23,827 nucleotides of DNA from a virus. The DNA is taken from positions 1 through 23,827 of IMG/VR virus record IMGVR_UViG_3300031566_000370. One strand, written 5' to 3'. Positions 7,981 to 15,740 of this stretch are shown here, in pieces; position 1 is the stretch's first letter, and every line of letters starts with the position of its first letter. A program made the position numbers and the translations under genes. The notes beneath the pieces were generated by a model. That model was not told the origin of the DNA. It saw nothing but the letters and a program-made list of their open reading frames with translations, and did no database searches.

Positions 7981-8325
7981 ATGGAATACAAAATCGGATT
8001 GCAGGACGCACTGGTTCTAAAGTCAATGCTGCTGAACATGGGCGGCTCTTACGCCGACATGATACTAGCGCGGAATACGGCAGAGCAGGTCTTCGGACCT
8101 GAGCAGATGAAGGCGTACCGGGTAAAGACCACGCCTGAAGGAGTCGTCTGGAACACAACCGCTGAGGACGGCACCCTTCTTCCGGCTGAGGTAGCTGTTG
8201 AGATAGGGGAGCGAGCTGAGAAGCTCATTGTCAATACATTCCTGACGCTCGACGAGGCCAAGGCACTCAAGCCGTTCCAGATAGGGCTGTACGAGATGTT
8301 CATCACAAAGCCCAAGGCGTCCTAG
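7981..8325 (+). CDS. Unknown protein in head module
   Basis: This 114-residue protein is not recognised. It lies immediately before the major capsid gene and follows a strong AGGAGG ribosome site. The sequence looks globular and mixed alpha/beta: a helical N-terminus (LQDALVLKSMLLNMGGSYAD), a beta-like centre (KTTPEGVVWNTTAEDGTLLP) and a helical C-terminal part (LDEAKALKPFQIGLYEMFI). There is no signal peptide, membrane segment or low-complexity region. Position suggests a virion or head-assembly role, but nothing in the sequence demonstrates this. Confidence 0.65.
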   Translation: MEYKIGLQDALVLKSMLLNMGGSYADMILARNTAEQVFGPEQMKAYRVKTTPEGVVWNTTAEDGTLLPAEVAVEIGERAEKLIVNTFLTLDEAKALKPFQIGLYEMFITKPKAS

Positions 8326-8367
8326 CACAAGCGAAACACAACGAAAAGATAAGGAGCACTAAAGACC

Positions 8368-9294
8368 ATGACAGTAGTAACAAGTGACTTCCTGGCGGGG
8401 TTGATGACCAACTACCGGGCCATCTTCAAGCAGGCGCTTGGCGACGCGTTTGCCGAAAAGCCCCTGTACCAGGACATAGCAACTGAGTTCCCCAGCACCA
8501 CCGACCAGGAGTCGTACGGATGGATGGGCGCCAACCCAACCATGTCCGAGTGGCTGGACAAGAGGCAGCTCAAGTCCCCGAACGCCTACGACTACACCCT
8601 CAAGAACAAGCACTATGAGGGCACCATCTCCGTCAACCGGGACACCTACGAGGATGACAAGTACGGCATGATTGCGCCGAGAATCAAGTCTCTGGCGAAC
8701 AGGGCCGTGCGCCACTTCAACAAGGCGGTCATCAGCCAACTGGATGACGGCGAGACGCTGAAGGCCTACGACGGCGTGGCCATGTTCAGCGCCACGCACC
8801 AGGCCATAGGCGCCAGTGGCGTCTTCGCCAACCTGCTCAGCGGCAGCTACTCCGGAAGCGCGGACGAGATTCGCGCCGCACTGGCAGCCGCCTACGTGGC
8901 AATGCAGCTCTTCAAGGACGACCAGGGAGAGCCCATGGGGCTGATACCCGACACCATCATCTGCTCACCGTCGATGATTATCCCCCTCCGCAACGCCCTC
9001 TTGCCCGGTGTGGCCGGGGTCAAGCGGACAGAGGCCGACCTGTTCTCCGCCGAGCGCATCTTCTCGACACCCTGGGTAGACCTGGACGCCCTTGACTGGT
9101 ACGTCCTGTGCACCAAAGGAGTCGAGGTGAAGCCGCTCATCTTCCAGCTCCGCAAGAACGTGGAGTTCGTGAGCATGGACAAGCCCGATGACACCAACGT
9201 GTTCATGCAGAATGAGTTCTACTACGGAGTAGACGACCGCTTCGCCACCGGCTTCGGCGACCCGCGGACAGCCATCAAGGTAGTCGACGCCTAG
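8368..9294 (+). CDS. Major capsid protein, Mu gpT-like
   Basis: This 308-residue protein matches the Mu-like major head subunit (gpT) family, which builds the icosahedral shell. Recognisable features in order are TSDFLAGLMTNYRAIFKQAL (near N-terminus), SYGWMGANPTMSEWLDKRQL (about 50-70), KHYEGTISVNRDTYEDDKYG (about 85-105) and YDGVAMFSATH near 140. The W-x-G-x-x-P-x-x-x-E-W and DD-x-x-G patterns are typical. Length equals that of Mu gpT (about 305). AAGGAG lies upstream. It follows the protease/scaffold and decoration-like genes, completing the head module. Confidence 0.9.
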   Translation: MTVVTSDFLAGLMTNYRAIFKQALGDAFAEKPLYQDIATEFPSTTDQESYGWMGANPTMSEWLDKRQLKSPNAYDYTLKNKHYEGTISVNRDTYEDDKYGMIAPRIKSLANRAVRHFNKAVISQLDDGETLKAYDGVAMFSATHQAIGASGVFANLLSGSYSGSADEIRAALAAAYVAMQLFKDDQGEPMGLIPDTIICSPSMIIPLRNALLPGVAGVKRTEADLFSAERIFSTPWVDLDALDWYVLCTKGVEVKPLIFQLRKNVEFVSMDKPDDTNVFMQNEFYYGVDDRFATGFGDPRTAIKVVDA

Positions 9295-9316
9295 AACGAC
9301 CTTCAGGCTTGCGACT

Positions 9317-9356
9317 GGCGGGAGGAGCGCACGGGTTCCTTCCGCCCACGGAACCC
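9317..9356 (+). promoter_or_regulatory. Hairpin/possible pseudoknot after the major capsid gene
   Basis: In the 84-base gap after the capsid stop, GGGTTCC (9333-9339) pairs perfectly with GGAACCC (9350-9356) around a 10-base loop. Bases in that loop, TTCCGCC (9340-9346), can also pair with GGCGGGA (9317-9323), with one G-U pair. The two helices could form an H-type pseudoknot, or alternate, though only 3 bases remain for one connecting loop. There is no T-run, so it is not a textbook intrinsic terminator. It may adjust capsid mRNA stability or read-through into downstream genes; that role is inferred. Confidence 0.4.
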
Positions 9357-9378
9357 TAAAGACAAGGAGGACGACAAA

Positions 9379-9588
9379 ATGAAGGCAAGAATCAAAATCG
9401 AGGCGACGGTGGACGTCAGCAAGAATGACTACAGGGCGCTCGAGGCGGCAAGCCCGCTGGAGCTGGTGCAGACGGCCCAGATGCAAGGGGCCAGGATAAG
9501 CGCCAGCGTCGAAAGGACGCGCAAGCCCGCCGAGCCGAAGCAAGAGGAGTCAGCGCCGGAAGAGGAGAAGGACAATGACCGAAGCTGA
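9379..9588 (+). CDS. Small charged protein of unknown function
   Basis: This 69-residue protein is not recognised. The first half (ARIKIEATVDVSKNDYRALE, then LELVQTAQMQGARISASVER) has a beta-helix-beta look, while the last 20 residues are an acidic, Pro/Glu-rich tail (EPKQEESAPEEEKDND). AAGGAGG lies about 7 bases before ATG 9379. Its last 14 bases overlap the start of the following structural gene, supporting translation. It may be an accessory head factor, but this rests on position alone. Confidence 0.6.
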   Translation: MKARIKIEATVDVSKNDYRALEAASPLELVQTAQMQGARISASVERTRKPAEPKQEESAPEEEKDNDRS

Positions 9589-10381
9589 AGATGCCGAAAG
9601 AAGGGTAGCTGCAATCGACTACAGCAAGATAGCGTCAGCCACCGGCTTGGCAGAGGTGGTCGTCGCTCTGGAGGCGCTGACTAATAATCAGGCGATATTG
9701 CTCTCTCGACTCTCCGCGGCTCGCGCCGCACATCTGGATAACCTCTCAAAAGGGATTGTCGCCCAAGATTCTGACATGAGCACTCTGCTGACGAGGCTCT
9801 CTGCGGAACGAGTCGCATATCTGAACGAGCTGGCAGAGGCCAACCTGCCGACTGACATTGACACGCTCTTGACGCGCCTCAGCGCGACCAGGGCCGGATA
9901 CATGGACAACGACAGGTCCATGATGCAGTTCGAGTCTGACGTCGCGTCTATAGTGACAGTGACGGACACGGCGGCAGACCTAGACTTCCCGAGCGTCGTC
10001 GTGGCAGGTCTTCCAGCTGACCGCGTGATAACGCGGGTGGTAGCGGCACTGATTATAGGCAGCCTGTTCGACACCTCTGCCGCCGAAAACCAGATAGCCG
10101 CCGCTTCCAAGTACCTGCGGGTCAAGAAGTCGACGGGAAGCTGGGGCACGGACGACCTGGTCGCCATTGACTTCGCCCTTAACGGGCTACAGGTAAACGC
10201 CAGCGCCTACAGGGGCGGCGCCGTGCTGTTCGGCGCCACAGACGTTAAGGCCAAGGTCGACGGCGACGGCACCTACAACTTCCGCTCCGTGGAGACGGTC
10301 AGGGGAGACGCCATAGCGGCGACCGGCTCGAACTTGGAGCTTCTGGACGTGTCTACGATATTGAGGTTTTACTTTCAGTAA
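9575..10381 (+). CDS. Virion structural protein with RLSAxRAxxLDN repeats
   Basis: This 268-residue protein has three copies of a heptad-like repeat near the N-terminus: SRLSAARAAHLDNL (44-57), TRLSAERVAYLNEL (73-86) and TRLSATRAGYMDN (100-112). This repeat type is common in phage and virus fibre or neck proteins, where it probably forms trimeric coiled coils. The C-terminal 150 residues (from about FESDVASIVTVTDTAADLDF) look beta-rich and globular, ending in LLDVSTILRFYFQ. A DUF-like fibre or head spike is plausible. The start overlaps the previous gene and follows GAGGAGAAGG. It sits directly upstream of the propeller/lectin-like gene, so the two may form one surface appendage. Confidence 0.62.
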   Translation: MTEAEDAERRVAAIDYSKIASATGLAEVVVALEALTNNQAILLSRLSAARAAHLDNLSKGIVAQDSDMSTLLTRLSAERVAYLNELAEANLPTDIDTLLTRLSATRAGYMDNDRSMMQFESDVASIVTVTDTAADLDFPSVVVAGLPADRVITRVVAALIIGSLFDTSAAENQIAAASKYLRVKKSTGSWGTDDLVAIDFALNGLQVNASAYRGGAVLFGATDVKAKVDGDGTYNFRSVETVRGDAIAATGSNLELLDVSTILRFYFQ

Positions 10382-10396
10382 GGGAGGGAACGAGCG

Positions 10397-12430
10397 ATGG
10401 CATGGCTAAGCCTGTGGGCCAAACGAATAGAGATTACCGTAGACCACGACGACGTCTCCTCTGCGCTGGAGGGCTTTCCGGTATTGATTTACTTGAGTGC
10501 GGCGTCTGGAATAGGCGACGCCGACGTGAGCTGCGTCTTTGACGAGCTCCTGAGCGACGCGAACAGGAGAAAGATAGCCGTCACCACGAGCGACGGCCTG
10601 ACGCAGTGTCCGGTCGAGATAGAGAAGTGGGACGATGCCAACGAAGAGGCCTGGCTGTGGGTTCGCGTGCCGAACATAAGCGACGAGGCCGACACCGTCC
10701 TTTACCTGTACTATGACAAGAGCCGCGACGACAATGTCGCCTACGTGAGCGACGCCAAGCCGTATTCTGTCCTGGGCCTTGGCGGCATACACCCTGAAGG
10801 CAGCGTCGTCGTTGACGGCTTCCTTTACATTTCCAACATGGGCTCAGACAACCTGGACAAGATTGACCTCAGCACCTTCACCAAAACTGCCACGCTGAGC
10901 CTGACCTCGGAGCCTGAGACCATCTCTACCGACGGGACTTACATCTATGTCGGGAGTACCACCAGTCCCGCGAAAGTGCTCAAGGTGTCTATCGCCACTT
11001 TCACTGAAGTCGACAGCCTGACGCTCGAGGCAGGCGAGAACTTTGCCGTAGGCATGCACATCGTCGGCACGGACCTATACGTGGGAACCAATACCAGTCC
11101 AGGCCTGGTGGTGAAGATTGACCTTGGCACGTTCACGCGTACTGGAGTGTTGTCTCTGGGCGCAAGCTCGTCTACCCCGGAGGAGATGGATGACGACGGC
11201 ACTTATGTCTATGTGCCGGTGCAGGACAGCGACCAGCTGGCCCGCTTCTCCATAGGCACGTTCATCCTCGATGCTATCTTCACCCTGCCGGCGAACATCG
11301 AGGAGCCGCAGGAGTTGAAGGTGCACGATGGCTATTGCTATTGCGCGACGAGGGCGGGCTCTCTCAACGTCGGGATAGTGCGCGTGCCCACCGATGACTT
11401 TCAGCAGAGTGCCGTCGAGAGCATAGTGTTCCCGTCCAACCAGGACAGGGGTTGCGCCCTCAAGAGGCTTGACGGCGTGTTCTACGTGTTCTCCGACAAC
11501 GCCGGCCCCAAGTCAATAACAAGGGTGTCTATTGAACCGTTCGCCAGGGTCGACTCCGTCTTTCTGTCCGGTTCCGCCGCTCTTGGCGGCCCGGAACTGA
11601 TAGAGATAGACGGCGGACATGTCTATGCCTGCGACGACACCAAACTATACAAAATCGCCTTGGCAGACTGGAGTCCGGCAGGGCATGGCGTCTGGGACAA
11701 CAACTTCCTGATAGTAGACCACATGCAGGACGGCTCAGCCAGTTACGCCACCCAGGAGAGCACATCGCATGAGTCTCACGGTTATAAGGTGGCGGCCGCC
11801 AGACCGGCCCAGGCTGCGGGCAAAGTCAGCCGCGGCGAAGACTTTGAGTTGTCCACCGTTGATAGCATAGAGTTTTTCAATTCCATCCTTTCCATTGGCA
11901 CAGGCGACTTTACTTTCGAGTGCTGGATGAAGGCAGAATCATGGGGTGGTGTCCAACCGGCAACTCTGCTGTCCAACTCAAATTATAATGCCAGTTGGGA
12001 CGGTATTCTGCTGGGCCAAAGAACAGGCTATACTTCCACTCTTGACCTCACTGTGGACGGGGTAATGGCACGAGGCACACAGGACTTGTCGGCTGGGGTC
12101 TGGTATTACGTTGTAGGCTATAGAGCATCCGGCACAGCCCATCTCGTCATCTATGGCGTCGAGGACGTCAGCGAGGAAGCCACAGGTGATGTCGATGTGG
12201 CTAGGAATCTCCAAGTCGGCAAGAACCCAGATGTGACCTACCCAAGATATTTTGACGGCGTTATAGACGAAGTTCGAGTCTCAGACGTCGCCAGGAGCGC
12301 CGCCTGGATTGAGGCCAGCTACGAGAGCGAGATGGACGACCTGCTGACCTTCGGCGCGGAGGAAGACATAGATGAGCCACTGGTCTCCGGCAGCATCATT
12401 CCGGTATTGATGTCGCACGGGATATTGTAG
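10397..12430 (+). CDS. DUF2341 / seven-bladed beta-propeller / LamG virion protein
   Basis: This 677-residue protein has three modules. Residues ~1-125 match DUF2341 (FPVLIYLS, CVFDELLSDANRRKIAV, WLWVRVPNIS, DTVLYLYYDKS). Residues ~127-425 contain seven repeats of a YVG..S..KVLKVSI.TFT type, read as a seven-bladed YVTN-like propeller. Residues ~470-655 are a LamG/concanavalin-like lectin domain (GTGDFTFECWMK, WYYVVGYRA, FDGVIDEVRVSDVARSAAWI). The linker typical of DUF2341-LamG pairs (GVWDNNFLIVDHMQDG, near 431-446) reappears only after the propeller, so the propeller looks inserted into it. Carbohydrate or receptor binding is inferred. GGGAGGGA precedes the ATG. Confidence 0.75.
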   Translation: MAWLSLWAKRIEITVDHDDVSSALEGFPVLIYLSAASGIGDADVSCVFDELLSDANRRKIAVTTSDGLTQCPVEIEKWDDANEEAWLWVRVPNISDEADTVLYLYYDKSRDDNVAYVSDAKPYSVLGLGGIHPEGSVVVDGFLYISNMGSDNLDKIDLSTFTKTATLSLTSEPETISTDGTYIYVGSTTSPAKVLKVSIATFTEVDSLTLEAGENFAVGMHIVGTDLYVGTNTSPGLVVKIDLGTFTRTGVLSLGASSSTPEEMDDDGTYVYVPVQDSDQLARFSIGTFILDAIFTLPANIEEPQELKVHDGYCYCATRAGSLNVGIVRVPTDDFQQSAVESIVFPSNQDRGCALKRLDGVFYVFSDNAGPKSITRVSIEPFARVDSVFLSGSAALGGPELIEIDGGHVYACDDTKLYKIALADWSPAGHGVWDNNFLIVDHMQDGSASYATQESTSHESHGYKVAAARPAQAAGKVSRGEDFELSTVDSIEFFNSILSIGTGDFTFECWMKAESWGGVQPATLLSNSNYNASWDGILLGQRTGYTSTLDLTVDGVMARGTQDLSAGVWYYVVGYRASGTAHLVIYGVEDVSEEATGDVDVARNLQVGKNPDVTYPRYFDGVIDEVRVSDVARSAAWIEASYESEMDDLLTFGAEEDIDEPLVSGSIIPVLMSHGIL

Positions 12431-12450
12431 GCGGTCGAGGAGGAATCATC

Positions 12451-12912
12451 ATGAGCTATTGCACGACGACAGACGTACAGACGCTGAATCCGACCAGGAC
12501 ATACGGTGCCGCGACCACGCCCACCATCACGCAAGTGCAGGCATACGTCGACCAGATAGCAGGCGAGATTGACACGGTCCTGCAGGGCAGGGGTCTTGCT
12601 GTGCCGATAACCACTCCGGCCGTGTTCGTCACGTTCCTCAAGCAGCTTAACGCGGTGGGCGCCGCGGCCATGGCCGAGCGGGCGATGTTCCCGGAGGCGC
12701 AGGGCATGATGGGAGGCACGGCCGCCTCCGCCATGCACTGGAAGCAGTACACCGACGGGCTCAAGTGGCTGAGGGAGGGCAACCTTCCGACAGGCACCAC
12801 CGCCGAGGCCCTGCCGTTCAGCTTCTTCGGCGAGAACAAGGCGAACGACACAGAGCCGACAGACGACCCAGGCTGGGCGCGCCCGAAATTTGGCAAAAAT
12901 AAGGAGTTCTAG
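12451..12912 (+). CDS. Head-tail connector/adaptor protein (gp6 or Mu gp36-like)
   Basis: This 153-residue protein begins with the pattern typical of phage head completion adaptors (SYCTTTDVQTLNP, then a helix QVQAYVDQIAGEIDTVLQGRG) and continues with a long helix region (FLKQLNAVGAAAMAERAMFP). Such proteins bind beneath the portal as a ring that closes the head and receives the tail. GAGGAGGAAT lies upstream. The gene is first in the order adaptor, tail completion, tail terminator, tail tube, which is the usual order. The C-terminal third has low similarity to anything I recall. The next gene's ribosome site (AAGGAG at 12901) lies inside its last codons. Confidence 0.7.
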   Translation: MSYCTTTDVQTLNPTRTYGAATTPTITQVQAYVDQIAGEIDTVLQGRGLAVPITTPAVFVTFLKQLNAVGAAAMAERAMFPEAQGMMGGTAASAMHWKQYTDGLKWLREGNLPTGTTAEALPFSFFGENKANDTEPTDDPGWARPKFGKNKEF

Positions 12913-12913
12913 A

Positions 12914-13396
12914 TTGCTGACTGTAAGCTTCACTATACTCGGTGACGTGGCCATGATGAGGGCGTTCAGCCGGTACGGCGATGCGGTCAAGGACTACCGC
13001 AAGGTGTGGGACCAGATTAAGGCTGACTTCCACCGCATAGAGACCGAGCAGTTCGACTCTTTGGGCGGCAGGTCCGGCGTTCCGTGGCAGCAACTGAGCC
13101 CGGACTACGAGGCGTGGAAGATGCGCAACTATCCCGGCCAGCCGCTGATGCGCCTGACCGGGCAGATGTGGGGCCAGTTCGCCATGGGCATCGGCATGAA
13201 TGTCATGTCTGAGCCGCTGAGGCTGCGGATAGGGCCGCCGTCTATGCGGTACCCGGTATACCACCAGCAAGGCTCGTTCAAGACCAACCTGCCGATGAGG
13301 AAGGTGGTGGCGCTGACAGAGCCGGACAAGACCGGATGGGTGAAGATGATACACAACTACATATACGACAAGGCGAAGGAGGCACATCTAGCATGA
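12914..13396 (+). CDS. Tail completion/virion morphogenesis protein (Mu gpG-like)
   Basis: This 160-residue protein resembles the Mu gpG/phage tail S family, which helps complete or attach the tail. Diagnostic segments are a long N-terminal helix (YRKVWDQIKADFHRIETEQFD), SGVPWQQLSPDYEAWKMRNYP (the W-x-x-L-S-P-x-Y motif) and PLMRLTGQMWGQF (the L-x-x-T-G motif). The start is chosen as TTG 12914 because AAGGAG (12901-12906) lies 7 bases upstream; TTG 12890 is in frame but has no ribosome site. The stop overlaps the next ATG (ATGA at 13393-13396). A non-ATG start is unusual in this window. Confidence 0.78.
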   Translation: MLTVSFTILGDVAMMRAFSRYGDAVKDYRKVWDQIKADFHRIETEQFDSLGGRSGVPWQQLSPDYEAWKMRNYPGQPLMRLTGQMWGQFAMGIGMNVMSEPLRLRIGPPSMRYPVYHQQGSFKTNLPMRKVVALTEPDKTGWVKMIHNYIYDKAKEAHLA

Positions 13397-13860
13397 CTAT
13401 TGAACTGTTGGAAGCGGCTGTCGATGACCTGCAGGCTTACCTAGAGGCGCAGATGCCGGCCAAGATAACGGCGCTCAATTCCAGGTACGCCGATGTCTAT
13501 GTTCTCGACAGCATCAAGACATACTACACCGGCAATATGCCGCAGTCCACGCCGGAGGCACCGTCGATAGTGATTGCCGGCAGTGGGTTTACGCCAAAGG
13601 AGCAGCGGCTTGCCAGCCTCATGCTGACGAACAGCATCACCATTCTCGTGTTCGTTGGCGACGACAACGTTGAGGCCAGGTTCCGCAGGCTTTGCCGGTA
13701 CGCCGTCGGGATTGTGGAATTGCTGCGCACGGCAAAAGACAACATCAACTATGTGGTGAAGCTGACCGGGCAGGCGGCTGTCACGGAGCCGATGAACACA
13801 CAGCCCTTCCTGCAGGGCATCATGATACCAGTGACGCTGGAGCAGGCAGAAGACTACTAG
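13393..13860 (+). CDS. Tail terminator-like protein
   Basis: This 155-residue protein is placed between the tail-completion and tail-tube genes, where tail terminators (lambda gpU-like) lie. It has an N-terminal helix (ELLEAAVDDLQAYLEAQMPAK), a beta-hairpin region (PSIVIAGSGFTP), a further strand (LTNSITILVFVGDD) and a helix (EARFRRLCRYAVGIVELLR), which fits the alpha/beta fold of these proteins. The start at ATG 13393 overlaps the previous stop and has AAGGAGG at 13376-13382. The assignment rests on fold pattern and gene order rather than on a signature motif. Confidence 0.6.
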   Translation: MTIELLEAAVDDLQAYLEAQMPAKITALNSRYADVYVLDSIKTYYTGNMPQSTPEAPSIVIAGSGFTPKEQRLASLMLTNSITILVFVGDDNVEARFRRLCRYAVGIVELLRTAKDNINYVVKLTGQAAVTEPMNTQPFLQGIMIPVTLEQAEDY

Positions 13861-13873
13861 AAGGAGGAGCACA

Positions 13874-14362
13874 ATGCACAAGGCAAGGATTCTACAATGG
13901 CTACTGGGTATGCTGGGCATACCGCTGGTCGCGGACCAGGACACGTACTTCGACGCTGAGGTCAGCGTCCTCAAGGTGAACGACGGCTCGTCACTCCAGA
14001 TACTGTCGCCGTACGTCAAGGAGCTCAGGGGACTGCCGGGGCAGTACAAGATGAATGACATAACCACGTGGGGTTCGGTAGGCGAACGCCCTGGGCCGTC
14101 CATTCTTGTGGTCCACTTCTCGGTCGAGTTCCTGTTCAACATGGTCACGTCAGTCGGCGTGCACACGGTGCTGAACGCGATGTGGGTGGCCAAGGCGCTG
14201 AGGGCCTTCGAGTACTACCCGGCTGGCACGACCACGGGCAACTCGAAGATAAGCGGCAACGTCTACCTTCCGGTCTACGAGATAACGAGCCGGGTCGGCG
14301 ACTACATTGCCGTCCACGCTGAGTTCCATGCTGATAACGGCGTTACTTCGAGCACCGCATAG
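13874..14362 (+). CDS. Tail tube protein-like
   Basis: This 162-residue protein is placed immediately before the tail assembly chaperone, where the major tail (tube) protein is expected. Its C-terminal end (KISGNVYLPVYEITSRVGDY, then HAEFHADNGVT) follows the pattern of tube proteins, in which beta strands end in a short dG-V-T segment. No sheath gene is next to it, so a non-contractile tail is inferred. The start has AAGGAGG upstream at 13861-13866. The N-terminus (ILQWLLGMLGIPLVADQ) is more hydrophobic than usual. The assignment is moderate because tube proteins diverge strongly. Confidence 0.6.
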   Translation: MHKARILQWLLGMLGIPLVADQDTYFDAEVSVLKVNDGSSLQILSPYVKELRGLPGQYKMNDITTWGSVGERPGPSILVVHFSVEFLFNMVTSVGVHTVLNAMWVAKALRAFEYYPAGTTTGNSKISGNVYLPVYEITSRVGDYIAVHAEFHADNGVTSSTA

Positions 14363-14489
14363 CCGGAGTACCACCAGGGCTCACCAGACGCGAAATGGGG
14401 CTTGTCGGCCGAAGGGCCTATAGGTTTACACTCATGGACAGTTTGGGGTGCCCAGAATCGCGACACACGAATGATGAAGGAGGCACGCT

Positions 14490-14885
14490 ATGAAGCTGGA
14501 GACGGTCAAGATAGACCTGGGCGGTGGCGACAGCGCTACTGTGTACAAGGAAGTGCTGCGCAGGACCGCCCGGTTGCACGAGGCAGAGCTGCGGAAGTAC
14601 ATGACTCCGCTGGAGATGATTGGCAAGGACGGCAAGGTCAAGATGTCCGAGCTGGAGAAGATGGAGACGCTGCCGGCGGTTGACTACATGGTGGACATGA
14701 CCAACGTGGACAACGACGCCATCAACGAGCTGTTCATCGTCAACCAAGTGGTCGAGTGGACCATCGACGGACCGGTGGACCACGACACCATCGACACCAA
14801 GCTGACCAGGGAGCAGTACAAGGCCCTGGTGAAGGAGATGGACAGGCTGTACAGGCCGGTCCCTTTAGTGTCCGGCGCCTCGTAA
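14490..14885 (+). CDS. Tail assembly chaperone, short form (gpG-like)
   Basis: This 131-residue protein sits between tail tube and tape measure, the position of the lambda gpG-type chaperone that keeps the tape measure soluble during tail assembly. Its sequence is mainly helical (EVLRRTARLHEAELRKYM), with acidic C-terminal parts (NDAINELFIVNQVVEWTIDG). AAGGAGG lies upstream of ATG 14490. Near its 3' end, at 14861-14867, is a CCCTTTA heptamer in the correct phase for a -1 ribosomal slip into a second frame that continues to 15094. The 127-base gap before this gene (14363-14489) shows no gene and no strong structure. Confidence 0.72.
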   Translation: MKLETVKIDLGGGDSATVYKEVLRRTARLHEAELRKYMTPLEMIGKDGKVKMSELEKMETLPAVDYMVDMTNVDNDAINELFIVNQVVEWTIDGPVDHDTIDTKLTREQYKALVKEMDRLYRPVPLVSGAS

Positions 14886-15094
14886 AGAAGTCCCTTGCGG
14901 AGGGGATATTCGTGGCGCTGCAAATGAAGAAGAACATACCTCCGGCGGCGAAGGACGCGTTCATCATCGTTGAGACGGGCTGTAGGCCCACGCTCACCGA
15001 GCTGGACGGCATGCCGCAGAGCTTGGTCGACGCCATCCTGCTGTACGGCTCCGTCAAGAGGACAATCGAGCAGGGACAGGAGATGATACTATGA
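14490..15094 (+). CDS. Tail assembly chaperone, candidate -1 frameshift long form (gpGT-like)
   Basis: If ribosomes slip by -1 at C-CCT-TTA (14861-14867), the P and A sites re-pair on CCC and TTT, and reading continues in frame AGT-GTC-CGG to the stop at 15094. The product would have 126 residues of the short form plus 75 more (beginning SVRRLVKKSLAEGIFVALQ), 201 in all. Lambda G/GT and many siphophages make their chaperone this way. A rival explanation is a separate start at GTG 14912, which has GGAGGGG a few bases upstream and would give about 60 residues. A short GC stem (CCC...GGG) follows the slip site but is weak. Confidence 0.65.
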
Positions 15095-15729
15095 ACGAGA
15101 CGAACATGCAGGTCATGCTGGAGATGCGGGACAACGCGTCGCCCCAGATGGTGGCCTTCGGCGAGACAGTGAAGCAGACGGCCAACATTGTTCGGACGTC
15201 CAGCACGACAATGGGCGATTCGATAGGCGGCGTCAGCAATACGCTGGTCAGCAACAAGCAGGCATTCATGGAGATGTCGTCAGGCGTGAGGTACATGGGC
15301 ACCACGTTCCTTGCCCTCGGCCTGGCAATGCAGTCTACGAACAACGAGACGCTGAAGAGCATCGGCAACATTGTCATGATGACGGGCGCGATAATGACCG
15401 TGGTCGGCTCGGCCGCCGGGTTCATCGGGGCCATTGGGCAGATGGTGAACGCACTCAAGGCGCTCCGAGTGGCCCAGATACTGACGCAGGCGTTCTCGGG
15501 GCCGGCCGGGTGGGCGACCCTGGCGATAGGCGCGGGAGTGGCCGGGGCAGCGGTCTACGGAGCCTCCAGGATGAGCTCCGGTCCGACGGCCAACCCCAAC
15601 GCCCAGCAGAATATCACAATCAACCAGCACATAGCCGGGTCTGTTGTGTCCGAGAGGCGGTTGACCGACAACGTTCAGAAGGGTCTGCTGCTCAAGGGTA
15701 GCCGGAGCGGAAGCACAGGAATAAAATAA
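15091..15729 (+). CDS. Very short tape-measure protein
   Basis: This 212-residue protein looks like a miniature tape measure. The first residues (MLEMRDNASPQMVAFGETVK) match the start of many tape-measure proteins, and the C-terminus (QNITINQHIAGSVVSERRLTDNVQKGLL) matches their usual ending. Between them are three hydrophobic stretches (about 66-82, 91-119 and 137-158), as in the central part of tape measures, but the long coiled-coil rod is missing. Tape measures set tail length at roughly 0.15 nm per residue, so this would predict a tail of only ~30 nm. The start overlaps the chaperone stop (ATGA). No second fragment was seen downstream. Confidence 0.75.
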   Translation: MNETNMQVMLEMRDNASPQMVAFGETVKQTANIVRTSSTTMGDSIGGVSNTLVSNKQAFMEMSSGVRYMGTTFLALGLAMQSTNNETLKSIGNIVMMTGAIMTVVGSAAGFIGAIGQMVNALKALRVAQILTQAFSGPAGWATLAIGAGVAGAAVYGASRMSSGPTANPNAQQNITINQHIAGSVVSERRLTDNVQKGLLLKGSRSGSTGIK

Positions 15730-15740
15730 AGGAGGCGCGG

